Assembly (NCBI GenBank): GCA_033980235.1
Contig: CM067069.1
Coordinates: 37,075,992-37,139,991, forward strand
Length of the DNA stretch: 64,000 nt
Direction of reading: 5' to 3'
From: Diadema setosum
Lineage: Eukaryota > Echinodermata > Echinoidea > Diadematoida > Diadematidae
The first letter of the stretch is position 1, and each line of letters starts with the position of its first letter. The notes beneath the pieces are model-generated. The model saw nothing but the letters and a program-made list of their open reading frames with translations, had not been told where the DNA came from and ran no database searches. The position numbers and the translations under genes are program-made. Of this stretch, positions 45,483 through 57,119 are shown in pieces.

Positions 45483-45850
45483 TGTGATAAATGATTATGC
45501 TCAACTTCAGCTTAATCCGATGATCTCATTGTTGTTGCTCCGGTGGTTTAAAATCTTTTTTTGTTTTGTTTTTTGTTTTTTGTTTTTTGTCACCCCTTCA
45601 TCGCACAGCCACCACTGTTCGGTATTAAAAGATTAAGCGCTTGAATCGACCCTGTCCTTCAAAGCCTGTTTTCTCGATTCACACTTTACAGAGTGTGTAC
45701 TTTCTTCAAAATATTCAGATGTGTTAGGTGAGTCAATCTGAATTGAGTTACATCACATTTTTTAAGCTTAGAGCCTGCTCTTTCAGCAGCTGCCCTTAGC
45801 TAAAAATCTATATCTGGCTTTTTTTTGCCTTTGTGATGCAGGGATTCATA
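45483..45850 (+). mobile_element. 690-bp-family MITE, right half only
   Basis: Matches the family from 'ttcagcttaatc' to the degraded terminus 'gatgcagggattca'. It is the most diverged of the longer copies, and a T/G-rich tract (45,557-45,590) has expanded inside. Confidence 0.75.
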
Positions 45851-47139
45851 TAGCAACAAGTTCGAGTTATCTCATTCACTCATGGAATCCTGTTCAAGAA
45901 CAAGATCCTAGAATTCCTATTTACAAATATCATATAACACTTGAACTTGAGCTTCATAGAATACCTTTACAAATGAAGCTATTGCATAAAGGTCTTACCT
46001 CGCAATTTGAACCACTTGCGCCGAGGATTTTAAAGAAATCCATGTGAAATTGTGAGTGGAGTATTGTGAGTTTCTTCAACACACGGCTTGAACAGATACT
46101 CTCCGCCAATTCATGCGACGTAGTTCTTCCAAAGGTCATATCTTGAATGGACAGTGATCGCTGATGGGAATGTATAGAAATTGTTGCAAAATAAAAATTG
46201 ACTATAAACCAAACATTTTTGCAAAAGATGACATACAGTTGCTTTGGAGTTGAAACAATGAATAATTAAATGGAAGATGTAACACACTGAATGAATTCCG
46301 ATATTCACACTTCACAAGAGTTGCTAGCTAATATTAGAAATAGCTTCATTAACTTGCGAACGGTATGCAAAATACAATGGATGAACGTCATTTTGGAAGT
46401 ATTTGAAATGTAGTCATCATGATACGAAAAATATTTACATATTTGTTTCAATGATGCTGCACTTGATACATAGCAGTCACGCCTTTTTGCAAAATTTTGC
46501 GTATTTATTTGTGTTGTTTTGGGGCAGATTTCATCTATTCAATTTAATTCGATTGAACTTTGATCTTACTTCCAAAGGCACATTTTTTGTTGATATAAGT
46601 TCAAGGAGAAAAAAAAGTTCAATGTATTACAATAATATATGGAACTAATATTCCAAATGAGTGTGTCATTAGAAAAGAGAGGCCCATGTGAAAGACAAGT
46701 TTTTAAAAATATGGGCCACTCAAAAATAGAACTTGTAATGCAGAAAAAGGGGGCAAAAGCACTACACAGGCTTAAAACGCTCACTATTAACAAGGAGAAA
46801 GGACAAGCAACAACGAAAATGGGAAGGGAGGTTAGAGGAAGAAGGGACGGGAAAACGATGAAGGAAGGAAAGACTACTTATGGTTAGCAGGGGTCCTCAG
46901 TGCAAGTAGGGATATTACGAGACACTACGTAATAAACATCAAAACAATTATGCAAATGAGATGAAATCTTTGTATTTGTTATCTAAGAACCAAATAAAAC
47001 TGTCCTTAATATTCTCTTGAATTCATCAAGACTTGGTACGATTTTTAAATCACCAAGTTGGGTAGAAAGCTTTGTCCTGTATAAATCAAAATAGAGAAGA
47101 TGACTGGATAGCCCATATTCAGCTACGCTAAGCTGGTTT
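45851..47139. other. No firm gene
   Basis: Short ORFs on both strands without domains. A purine-rich stretch lies at 46,800-46,885. Confidence 0.45.
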
Positions 47140-47415
47140 TCTATGGGGTCCAGTTGGATGTGAGGTGGGACCACTTCACCGGGTTAAACACCCTGCTATT
47201 TGCGATAAATGAATGAAGCGGGATCTTTTACGTGTATGAGTTGTGAATCTGTCATACACGGGACCTCCATTTTATGTCCTATCTGAGGAACAGAGTTTTT
47301 GTCTGTTTATAGAGGGGACGTTATGATTACACACAGCATTGCTAAGTCCAGACTCGGGTTCGAACCCGGATGCGTAGGATCGTAAGGCAGACGCACTACC
47401 GACTGTGCCAACTCA
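47140..47415 (-). mobile_element. tRNA-derived SINE with conserved body
   Basis: On the minus strand the head (47,415-47,345) has box A TTGGCACAGTCGGTAGTG, a D-arm GCAC/GTGC and a perfect T-arm around GGTTCGAACCC. The anticodon arm is weak (valine-like, TAC in the loop). The body that follows (to about 47,140) contains GACATAAAATGGAGGTCCCG and GATCCCGCTTCATTCATT, a domain I recall as shared by SINEs of many marine animals. A named domain is not assigned. Confidence 0.75.
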
Positions 47416-47589
47416 CCATGATAATAAAAAGGTAAATGAAATTAATTGAGTTTCCAAATTGTTGGAAACATTGTGATAACTGACATTTTCTCGAAAAACA
47501 CACATCATCAAATACATAGGCTTTTTTTCTAAAATGAAACATAAATTGTCGTAATTTATAAAAAACATAAATCTTTAACTTATGCAATA

Positions 47590-48164
47590 CAACCATTCGA
47601 AAACAATTCACCAATGTGGCCATATGGTTGTAAATATAAGTGATATGTAATATTCTCCGAACCTAATTTCATTGTAACAAATACTGATGAGTAATCCCCA
47701 AGCAAGTATACGATAGTTCAGATAAGGAAATTTGAGAGTGTGATATAGATTAAGTAAAGCATGAATGGGGAAGAAAAACCTCAACTTATCGATATTACTA
47801 ATATTCGAAGATACAATCATACAACAATAAATTATTTAACATGATATTTTCAAGATAAATATACTGTCAACATACTGGCACCAAAGAATTCAGTGGATTA
47901 AACCACTCCAGGGGTGCCATCTCACATAACATTGGAAGCGTTTCAAGTGAATAACTAAAAGACATAAACATTACCATTTTTTTGCAAATTGAGAGATAAT
48001 TTGCCCGTTTCCATTTGTCAACTCTCCATTGATAGTTTGTAAAAGAATTTCGGAGTCTCTTGGAGAAAAAAAAAAGATTGGAGTCTTCGCCAAAAAAGAG
48101 CGTAGCAGAAGATGTACGAAAATCATTGACAGCTATATTAATAAATAAATAGATATACGTGTAT
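47590..48164 (-). pseudogene. LINE reverse transcriptase remnant
   Basis: Minus strand: SSATLFFGEDSNLFFFSKRL corresponds to the catalytic block 'FADDTNLF', with the Asp-Asp pair changed (GED). It is followed by NYQWRVDKWKRANYLSICKK, matching the 'W...NKLSLN..KT' motif, and in another frame (47,820-47,608) LLNLYHTLKFPYLNYRILAW, matching 'LYNSLIFPYLNYGILAWG'. Frameshifts and the altered active site make it dead. The upper end is cut by the MITE starting at 48,165. Confidence 0.8.
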
Positions 48165-49852
48165 GTGACACTGCACCTCAAAACAAACAAAAAGTCGCCA
48201 GACATGAATTTTAAGTTAAGACCATATTCTAAAGGAGCAAACTTTAAGCTTTAAAATGATGTATAACTCAAATCAAATGGACTCTCCTAACCTATCTAAA
48301 TATTGGAAAGAAAGCACAAACTCAGGAAAAGTGTGAACCGAGAAAAGAGGCTCTGAAGTACAGTGTCTATTCAAGCGCTTTAACCCTATAAAGCCCAAGG
48401 GGGGGGGGGGCACATTGTGCCCCCCTACCAGATTTTCGTTTGCCACTCCTTCATCCTTAATCCGATTTCGACCAAATTTGGTGACTTTTCCTAAAATCTT
48501 ATTGCGAACATTTTGATACATAATTTAGCTATATTTGATGTTGCTGGTTGCCATGGCAACCATAAACTGACAACCATGTCAGTCAGATTTTGCATCTTTT
48601 TTCTGTTCCCATTTCATTTAGCAGCATTACAGTGTATGAAATGGGTGTTTCTTGGCTGAAATTTGTTGAAGATGCAAAATTTGAAGTAATCATGGTCCTG
48701 GAAAGTTTTTCTTATTATTTCCTTTGTTTTTATGTGACAAAGGCACAAAACAATAGATATAATAGAGATAATTGAAAACAATAATATTTTCTACAGATTG
48801 CCCTTATGTATTTTGAGTTATTTTGATTCCTTCACCCAAGTTATGCCTCTAATATCATTAGTTTATCATATTTTCAATTTGCAATCTCAAAATTCCACTA
48901 TTATGCAAATATGAAATGTCATAACTATACGTGTACCCATCCCAAACATTTCATCTGAGGTTTCATAATGTATCACTATGTTGATATGAATAGCGCCCCC
49001 TTGTGGTGACCTTGAGAAATTTCAAACATAACAAATAATAAAATTCCACTTGCTTATCATTTGTTGCAAATATGAAAATTATTGGTCTATAATAAGACAT
49101 ATATAATGGGGATAAAGAAATTATACCAAAAAATCATGTTTTTAGCATATTTCCTATGTATTTCTTTATATTTTTGTAAATAGCGCCCTCCATGGGTGAC
49201 CTTGTGAAAATTCAAATGTACGGTCATGTAGAGTATGAGTTACTCTACCCACGTGCCAAATATGACGATGATACATCAAATAATAAAAAAGTTATATAGG
49301 GGGGGGCACAATGTGCCCCCCCCCCCCCCCTTGGGCCTGCGAGGGGTCAAAATAGCTTGGGCTTAATAGGGTTAATCTTTACCAAACCATGCTGGCTGTG
49401 CAATGAATGGGACAAAAAACAGGAAGTAAACCAACAGAATAACAACAATGAAGGGATTATCAGATTAAACTGAAATTAAGCATGCCTCATTAACCTATTC
49501 TGTCCATAATTAATGCCAACTTTCTAAGCAGTAGCACTATCCTTTCAAAAGTTATTAGAGTTGAAGGTGAAGAGTATGGACAAGGTTTTTCAGAAATGAA
49601 AAAGGGATTCTAAAGACACACCTAATCACACTATTCTACAAAAAAAAAAATATGTTCGAGATAAACTGCTAAAAAACACACTTTCCTGCCCGTTTTATGA
49701 TCCCAAATTTTACCATAATGTAAAAGAAGACCCGCTCTTTCAGAAAATATGAAAAAGTCAAGTTCGGTCAGGTTTACCCATTTCACTTATTTTCAGTCCT
49801 CACGCAAAGTCAGTCTGTGCGACTTTATGTTCGTTTTGAGGTGCACGGTCAT
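48165..49852 (-). mobile_element. 690-bp-family MITE interrupted by a TTAA insert
   Basis: The two halves, 48,165-48,380 and 49,373-49,852, rejoin to a full family member. The high end reads GAGGTGCACGGTCAT with the terminal C changed, directly beside the start of the next large element. Confidence 0.88.
48384..49371. mobile_element. piggyBac-like non-autonomous element, 988 bp
   Basis: Flanked by TTAA (48,380 and 49,372). The ends are CCCTATAAAGCCCAAG and CTTGGGCTTAATAGGG, so the inverted repeats start CCCTA as in many piggyBac-type elements. Subterminal G and C runs frame GGGGCACATTGTGCCCCCC (48,409) and a similar block at 49,300. There is no transposase. Intact MITEs elsewhere give the empty site (gcgcTTAAtcttta). 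Confidence 0.85.
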
Positions 49853-50943
49853 ATATATAAAACGTTGAACGATAGAACGATGTACAATTGGCCATTTTCG
49901 GGCTTTTCGATATTCAAACCCTTGTAAAATTGTCACCTGGGGGTGTTTTTCATTATTTTAGGTATCATTTGGTAGGGGAGGGTTGTACCTTTTATACTTT
50001 GTAGTGTTCTTACTGCATTTTCTTTAAAAAATAATGCCTTGAAGCTGAAAAAATTGACAAAAATGCATATTTTGGGAAAAAATCCCAGAATCACACGTCT
50101 TAATTTTTGTTCTAATGCAATTCTACAGCATAATTTTTCCTTGTGAGTAAGCCCACACACTTCGACTATTTAATCTAGTATTTCTGCCATGAACGTGTGT
50201 ATTATTTATGTTATCAGGAAACGTTGAATTCACTTATGTCTGAAAAAGAACGTCTCTGAATGAATTATCTTTTCCTTGACGCCAAAAATTCAGGATGACT
50301 ATGAAAACATGTAAGGCCATATTTATTTAGCGTCTTATCCATACTACCATTCCATCAAAATTTGTGAGTGAGCTGTGTGAAATAATCGTGTGGTGGCTCA
50401 TGAAAGAAAATTATACTGAATAACCATCAGAGATGTTCAGTTGTTTAATGGTGTCATTATTGAAAGAGGATTATGCTTGAGATAAAAAGTGGTTATCAGT
50501 ATGTCAGTGTGAGCCAGGCGACTATGATGATTGGCAACTTTAGTAGCATACTGTCCACAAAAATGAGTTCTGGTTGAAAACCCGAATGGGCGAATGTCTC
50601 TGATCAAAACGAATGTCCCTGATTGAAAGTCTCTGAAGGGATATTTCCTCATCTGACACTTTTGCACTGCATGATACTTTATTTGCGTGCTTATTTTACG
50701 CACTGACGAGCCATCCTGGAATCGAGTCAGCACAGTTCAACGACAAATATGCCCACAAATCTTGAAAATGTGAGTAATAACAAAAACTTTCCTGGTGTTT
50801 GTGCCGATTTATTAAAATTATTATTCCGTAGATTTGCCAATCAGTATCATTTGTGAAATTATGTATTTTAATCTTTGGATTAGAGGTTAATTAAAAAAGG
50901 ATAGACAGTAAATATGTAAGAATCTGCACGAAAATGCACGAAA

Positions 50944-51930
50944 ATGTTGTGCAAGAATGTTGGAATTATTTACAAACTGAAATATCTCTTCCCAAAGCCA
51001 ATATTGCATTCTCTTTATACAACTTTATTATTACCTTACTTGAATTACGGAATATTAGCCTGGGGGAATTGCTCAAAGACTAAAATTGATTCGTTATTTT
51101 TGGTTCAGAAAAAGGCCCTGCGGATTATAAATCGAGCACAATTATTTGATCATACTGATGAATTGTTTGTTTCAAGTAAATTGTTACAAATTTCTGATTT
51201 GTATTTATAAATCATGTTGGAATTTTCATGTATAAGTTGAATACTGGTGACCTTCCAAGTATATTTTCCTTTTTTATTTTTTGTGAAAAACAGTGATATT
51301 CATACTTACCCTACAAGACACAGTGAATCCTATCATTTTTCTCCTGTTCGTACAGTTTTAGCCCTTAAGACAATTACATCGACCGGCCCTTCTTTCTGGA
51401 ATGAGTTAGATTCGGTTCGGTTGCACTCAAGTTCTTTAAGCTCCTTTAAGAAAAATCTCAAACCCAATTTTCTTAAATCCTATGTGTAATTATTTTGCCG
51501 TAATCGCTTATTTTATTTTTATTTTTTGGCATATACTTAAATGATGCCTCGCTAGGATGACCTCACCAGTTTGATTAACTTGCTACTTTTTTAAGCATTT
51601 ATACCATAAGTTAATCATAAAACATTATATACTATACTTTGTACATCCCGTAAACATTGTAATATTCTCGATATTTTGAATTTTGCATGTTACGTCAATT
51701 CTGACTTTGATATACTGTACTAAAACCCTATGTTATATTTTTGGAACCCACATCCTACAAGCGTTGCTTTTTAGTGGGTTCCTCATATTACACGTTAATT
51801 ATATGTCCTTATACATTCTGTGCATTATTGGTTCAAACTGACCATTGTGTGAAAAACATTTCTGCTTCAAATCAAATGGAATATAAAACTTGTACGAAAT
51901 GTGGAATATGGAACGTGAATCAAAAAAAAA
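50944..51930 (+). pseudogene. LINE reverse transcriptase C-terminus and 3' end
   Basis: The first frame (50,944-51,207) has LHSLYTTLLLPYLNYGILAW and VQKKALRIINRAQLFDHTDE. The second (51,247-51,489) has DIHTYPTRHSESYHFSPVRT and TGPSFWNELDSVRL, ending SSFKKNLKPNFLKSYV. This is the standard C-terminal part of a CR1/jockey-like LINE, broken by at least one frameshift and stops near 51,208. The 3' untranslated region has a hairpin GGAACCCAC...GTGGGTTCC at 51,743-51,782. Inserted in element I in plus orientation. Confidence 0.85.
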
Positions 51931-52738
51931 AATCAAAGACCGCACGTCTCTGAGCAAAGTGAAAAAAATCTCTGAAAATTACTGTTTCATGAAATAAAGA
52001 CATCCACTATACAAATTATGAGAACATTAAAGTAAATTTATGTCTGGATGGGCTAAGTTAGTATAATAGGAACAAGTAGAACCAAGTTAACACGGGCGTG
52101 CTGTAATATTAAGAAAAATGAAGCTTCCTGAAAGATGTTGAAATATGTAAAAGAGTTTCAAAGTTAAGATTTTCTGTTGATTGAGCAAGTGCAAACACAT
52201 TGCCAGGATAGAAAATATGTTTTATGACTAGTAATACGTCAATAGTCTATGATTATTATGTAGTAGTCACTTTAGTTTACGTATTTTTTGTGAATGAGGC
52301 AGAAATGTAAGAAAAACAGGTTTAGGTCAGAGACGTTCTCTGAACAAATAGGATCTGCTCTCAAACCAATATCAATGACCCACCATGGCGAATTGGTGCC
52401 TATGTTTGTAGCACATTGGTTCCTCAATCCAAATATAATGCCAATATCTTGTAAAAATCAAACCCATTAAGTACTGATAAGCAAAGACGTTTAATTCAGG
52501 GACGTTACATTGAACGTTTTACACATTTTCAACTACTACAATAAGGAGTAGATCTTTCATTATTCCACAGTATATGGCCCTCGTATACATACATCGTTCT
52601 AGGTAATTTACGCAATCTAAAAACAATGTTGATTTTTTAATTTTGATCAGAGACGTTCATTTGTGAGTACATTGTTCTTCCAGTGCATGATAAATTTATT
52701 TTAATATCATTTTAACTCTATCTTTTTTTTTCTTACAG
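51931..52738. other. Element I sequence, no gene
   Basis: Contains motif copies at 51,944, 52,327, 52,496 and 52,647. AT-rich. No exon found upstream of 52,739. Confidence 0.5.
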
Positions 52739-53032
52739 CAATATGGGAAGACCGGATGGATTTTAAATGCTCCGAATATTAGAATTTCGTCCTGCTCAGG
52801 ATCTTTAGGCTCAGTCATGTTCAGGGAGCCTACAAGTTCCAGACAACGGCCGTGGTACTGGCTAGACCGGACGGACATCTTGGAGGTGCCATCTGTTTAC
52901 AAAATAATGACTATCCCAACCCCTGTTTCAGGTAGCAAGCGACGCAGTCGGTACCATGCACTGACTGAGGACATGGAATACCAAGTGGAGGGGAAATACA
53001 ATTCAATGTTATACTGCGGACTCTGTTTTTAA
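52739..53032 (+). CDS. Terminal exon of an unknown protein, 97 codons
   Basis: A strong acceptor (T-run then TCTTACAG) ends at 52,738. The frame runs open from CAA at 52,739 to TAA at 53,030, and AATAAA follows at 53,093, so this is a complete last exon. The peptide includes QYGKTGWILNAPNIRISSCS, SRQRPWYWLDRTDILEVPSV and RRSRYHALTEDMEYQVEGKY, ending LYCGLCF. GC is visibly higher than in the surroundings. No family is recognised. It could be the last exon of the element's own protein or a captured host exon. The upstream exons were not identified. Confidence 0.55.
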   Translation, partial: QYGKTGWILNAPNIRISSCSGSLGSVMFREPTSSRQRPWYWLDRTDILEVPSVYKIMTIPTPVSGSKRRSRYHALTEDMEYQVEGKYNSMLYCGLCF

Positions 53033-53092
53033 TGCACATCACTACGTTTGCTTTTGAGGCTGTAAAATCTGAGGCTTACACGCTATTAAAGA

Positions 53093-53098
53093 AATAAA
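53093..53098 (+). terminator. Poly(A) signal after the unknown exon
   Basis: AATAAA 61 bases after the stop codon, in the same orientation as the exon. Confidence 0.5.
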
Positions 53099-53099
53099 T

Positions 53100-55386
53100 G
53101 TTCAAATTTGCACCTATTTTGTAACAATAGCAGCACACCTGTGGTGCATACTTGCACCCTTAATTGTGCTTAATTGCACCCTTAATTAACCGCCTTTTTG
53201 AAGTTTTGCTAATTTCTGCAAACAAATTCTCGTACACTTGATAAGAATATGCAAATGAGTGAGCTGACCATGTCATAACCTCACAATTTTCCATTGATCG
53301 TGTACAAAAAATAACGAAAATTCAATTGTTCTGTCTTTGAAATCTGAAACATGATGCTATTCCTGGTTGATTTCCTTCAGAATAGTAATCATTAGATATA
53401 CCCGGATTAAAGCCTCGGGCATAATTATGTTTGAATGAAAAACTGAAAATTTCAAAAGTTTATGTGCAAACATTATGGCAAGTTGTGAGGGACTGACAAG
53501 CTCAATTTGCCATTAGCATATTCATAATGACCGTTCAAAAACTGTTTCCTGAAAAATTAGCGAAACTTCAAAACGTCATAACTTCATCATTTTTTCTTGA
53601 GCCCGTAAGATTTTATTTCTTCTTATCAGCGGCTAGCTCATATTTGGGCTGAATTTCCCCTGTAATGACTCCTTTTCTCTTAGAAGTAAGGTGAGATGTT
53701 CTAGTGGTATTATTTTTGAGGTTTGTAAGCCAAATACATGAGAAAAGGTAAAATACTAACATCTATGATGAAACAAGAAAATGTCTATTAAGAATGTCCC
53801 TTTACTTAGTTTCCTCTACAACACTATACTTATGTATCGCCTTCGAGTAGAAAGAAGGATTGATAATCCCCTACCGATGTGACAGGTAAAATGTGATATT
53901 GTAATGTTATCATTGTCAACGTCTTGAAAGAGGTTTTCAGTTCATTTTGGTCAAACGTTTGCTGTACCATACCGTTTATATTCTTTTGAGTTTGGCGTTT
54001 ACAATTTATATCTGCCATATAATAGTATACAAAAAAGCACAGCGGAATTTGATGCTTCTAGGATAAGTATAGGTTAATTACAGCTTTCTGAGACGACATC
54101 GTAACAGTGGCCCAGGTACGGTCCCTAATAAAAATCCGAACTGGCCTGACATACACATACAATCATATTTGAGGTATAGTGGTCAAATTCAAATAGTATT
54201 AGTAAATTCGTGTTTACCTTTGTTATAGATTTGAACTACATTCGAAAGAAAACATATACAATATTGATAGCTTGTGGGCACACCTTCGCATACACCGGAA
54301 GGTGAAATACAAAGTAGTGGTCATCATAAACAAAAACAATTCTTGACATATGCCTCGGTAAATGATTTCTCAATGAATGTGGAATGTTGAGTTACGAGGA
54401 TCTTTTAAAATAGGGAGTTTGGTGTTTAATTATAGTGATAACTTACAGCCGAAACGTCCCTGATGGAAAAGCAAATGTCTCTGATATGAACAAATGATTT
54501 AGGTAAGGTAGTCAAAATTGCAAGTATTTCATGTAATTTTTATTTGTCTGTCATTCAAAAGTGTTGTAAGATATGAATAATATAACAAGGACAGGTTTGT
54601 TGTTGATTTTTGGTGTAGAAATCGAAATTCCTCTTACAATTTGGAGGTTTGTAGTTACAATCGGTTATTATGAAAAATAATTCAAGTTGAAATTACCATT
54701 CTCAATTGTTCACAAAAGATAAACATGTGTTTAATAAAAGAATAATGTTGTTTGTTCACAAACCTCGTGATTATGGATCAAAGGACATCGTTTTTATTGT
54801 CTATGTCTGAGGAACGTCTATGAGTGAAACCTGAACGTCTCTGATCAAAACATGGCTTACTTTCAGCATCTGTAAAGGGCTTTTATGGGAATTTGACCAA
54901 ACGAAATGCACTAAATTCATTATTAGTACCTAGTGAACATTAACATTTAAACAAATGAGACCCCTGCTATATGTTTTGTTCAAATGAGATGAAAGTGAAG
55001 ATAAGAATATAAAAATCTCTGCTTAAATGACAAAAAACTCCACTTTTACTTTAACTTCCGTGTGTATTAGCTTTTGTAAACTTCACAGGAGGTAAACAAT
55101 ATTTTATGAACAAATTAACACAGTCTTCAAAAGCATGAACAAGATGAAAATATATTCATTTGAATGTTTTTTCTAACCTTCATTTGAATTTTCACTAAAA
55201 CAATGTTTATTTTAGTCAGAGACGTTCGCCAATATGTCACAGTTCTATCTAATCTTGAATAAAAACAACACCCTTGGAGATATCCCAGTATAATCGGGTT
55301 TCCAAGAAAGCTGATATCAATGACATTGGACTGAGATATATTTATATCAGTGAGTGACTTTTTTTTTAATTTTGACCCCTGATTTG
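53100..55386. other. Element I right half, no further gene
   Basis: AT-rich, with motif copies at 54,454-54,844 and 55,216. Short ORFs are without domains. Confidence 0.5.
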
Positions 55387-55418
55387 CCCAATTGTACATC
55401 GTTCAACGTTTTCACCCA

Positions 55419-55497
55419 TATATATATATGTATATATATATAACATATATATATATGTATATATAACATATATATATGTATATATATACTTATATTT
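55419..55497. repeat. (TA)n with GTATATA interruptions
   Basis: Some 75 bases of alternating TA with regular TATGTATA and AACATATA breaks, adjoining the TATA target of element I. Confidence 0.85.
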
Positions 55498-55518
55498 TGA
55501 AACAAGAAAGGGAAAACT

Positions 55519-55831
55519 GACCACACACAAATAATAAATAGTGACAACTTTGAGGAAAGAAAATGTGTTTTCATCGGGATTCGAACCCGAGACCTCCGGA
55601 TTACTAGACCGGTGCTCTACCGACTGAGCTATGGAAATCCCGAGATCGGTGTTCGTCCCAAACCCTTAACTCTCTTTGCTCGTGTGGTCAGAAGCTATCG
55701 TGTGTGTATGTGTGCCACACAAACACACACACACACACATACATTAACCTGACATAAACCCAAAGGATGTAAATCAACTTTGGAATAAATGCGAGGGATC
55801 GCCGAAGTGATGCAGCTTTTTGTAAATGATT
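55519..55831 (-). mobile_element. tRNA-Thr-like SINE with long target duplication
   Basis: Bounded by a 20-base direct repeat GAAACAAGAAAGGGAAAACT (55,499 and 55,833). Minus-strand positions 55,638-55,567 fold as a tRNA: D-arm GCTC/GAGC, anticodon arm CCGG/CCGG with loop CTAGTAA (AGT anticodon, threonine) and T-arm TCGGG/CCCGA, but the acceptor stem pairs only five of seven. It is joined to flanks including a (CA)n tract. It was inserted into an older LINE, as the matching sequence on both sides shows. Confidence 0.8.
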
Positions 55832-55940
55832 TGAAACAAGAAAGGGAAAACTTAGCAGAAAATTTTAAGAATAACATTTTGTGATTAATCGTGAAAAAGG
55901 CCTTGGACACATCCAGGAGTATTTCCAATCGTATGTGAAA
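55832..55940 (-). pseudogene. LINE reverse transcriptase fragment
   Basis: Minus strand: MEILLDVSKAFFTINHKMLF corresponds to the 'FLDLSKAFDTVDHDILL' catalytic block, with the key Asp of KAFD changed to Phe. Short and interrupted by the SINE. Confidence 0.65.
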
Positions 55941-56312
55941 AAAAAAAAAATCTAACGAGGTGATAACCTTTTTTATATATTACAGAAAAGCATGGCCAGT
56001 ATGATATTTACCTCGAAATCAAAAATGAAAATCAACTAATTTAGAAGAACGGTTAAGGAGATATATTTTTCGGAAACATTTCTATTTTATTTCGTAATAA
56101 TAGAGAAACAGAGAAACACTGGGAACAGTGAAATTGGCCGTTCAAGAATCAAGATTGAAGATTCAAATCTATTTTCACTTCCACCAAACAAAGAAATAGT
56201 ATGCAATGCATATGTACATGGTATTTGTAACAATTGCAGAATGTGATTTATAACAAAGTACGTATGAAAATGAGTAGCAGATGAAAACTGCAATTATATC
56301 TGTGTTCATATA
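55941..56312. other. Spacer between elements I and II
   Basis: AT-rich. Perhaps more of the same LINE on the minus strand, too decayed to call. Confidence 0.4.
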
Positions 56313-56554
56313 TGGGTGAGAATTTTGAACGATGTACAATTGCCAATTTTCGTACCTTATGACATTCTTTCCCTTAGAACACGCCAGGATGCTCTATGAA
56401 ACCAGATTTTTTCATGTCATCTCAAAGATTGGTAAATTTCCTTTCAGGAAATATATGGTTTGGTTGACTTTTGTCTGATATTTTTCATTTCACAAGGACT
56501 TAAAGCGTAAAAATACGGTAAAAACGCTAATTTCACAATAATTTTTGTTTTTCA

Positions 56555-56929
56555 ATGATGTGCATTTTTAATGGTACGTGGCATCTAATATCTGACCATG
56601 TTCTGGATCTGACATATCATGAGTATGTACCACAAAATTATAAGAACTTTATGAGCACGTACAAAATTACAGAGAACAATTTAAATATCAAAGTCCTAAA
56701 CAGACGAACGTCCGTGATGCTTTTATTTCTATCGCTGCTGCAAATTTTACTTTGTTGTCTCAACTGTAACGTATACGAAAATTTGGTGTTCCACCTAATG
56801 AACATATCCTGCAAAAATTGTACGTCTGTTGGCTGTACATGGGACGTAATATTCTTTTATGCAAAATTATACTCAGTTTTCGTCACGGACGTGCTTCCGC
56901 TATTTTCTAATAAAGATCGTAGCCCATGA
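56555..56929 (+). CDS. 124-codon ORF in element II, doubtful
   Basis: One of the longest ORFs of the window. It starts Met-Met-Cys-Ile and has a hydrophobic block (SVMLLFLSLLQILLCCLNC) at residues 53-71, then cysteine-rich NISCKNCTSVGCTWD. Two copies of the 10-bp element motif are read through as protein (RRTSVM and FVTDV). No family is recognised. Codon use is as AT-rich as the surroundings, so it may be chance. Confidence 0.25.
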   Translation: MMCIFNGTWHLISDHVLDLTYHEYVPQNYKNFMSTYKITENNLNIKVLNRRTSVMLLFLSLLQILLCCLNCNVYENLVFHLMNISCKNCTSVGCTWDVIFFYAKLYSVFVTDVLPLFSNKDRSP

Positions 56930-57119
56930 AACGTTGTTGGCGATATTGTTCTGAGTCGTAATCAACTAAGATCTAGCAACACGATAATATGTTTGTTTTG
57001 AGTTTCTGTCCATCCTTTGTCAAATAGGAACCGAAATTGTATTTTTAGACGAACCTCCAAGAAAAAAAGAACGTCCGTGATGATTAAAACGTTTTCGAGT
57101 GGGACACCATCTTGCTTTG

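Larger units (their letters stand above)
49857..55418. mobile_element. Element I: 5.6-kb transposon with ACGTCTCTGA throughout
   Basis: The right end reads ATCGTTCAACGTTTTCACCC, then A, then TATA. The left end carries AAACGTTGAACGATAGAACG and GTACAATTGG but lacks the TGGGTG terminus. The 10-bp motif ACGTCTCTGA, exact or with one to two changes, occurs at least a dozen times: plus at 50,250, 50,594, 50,613, 50,628, 51,944, 54,454, 54,475, 54,814 and 54,835; minus at 52,327, 52,496, 52,647 and 55,216. Inside are a LINE pseudogene (50,944-51,930) and a well-formed exon (52,739-53,032). No transposase is recognised. Confidence 0.75.

Noticed and set aside
50437..50733. 98-codon minus-strand ORF in element I
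   Set aside because: It reads through three copies of the 10-bp motif, has no domain and no splice support.
55567..55638. A functional tRNA-Thr (AGT) gene
   Set aside because: D, anticodon and T arms fold, but the acceptor stem has two mismatches and the sequence is embedded in a SINE with a long target duplication.
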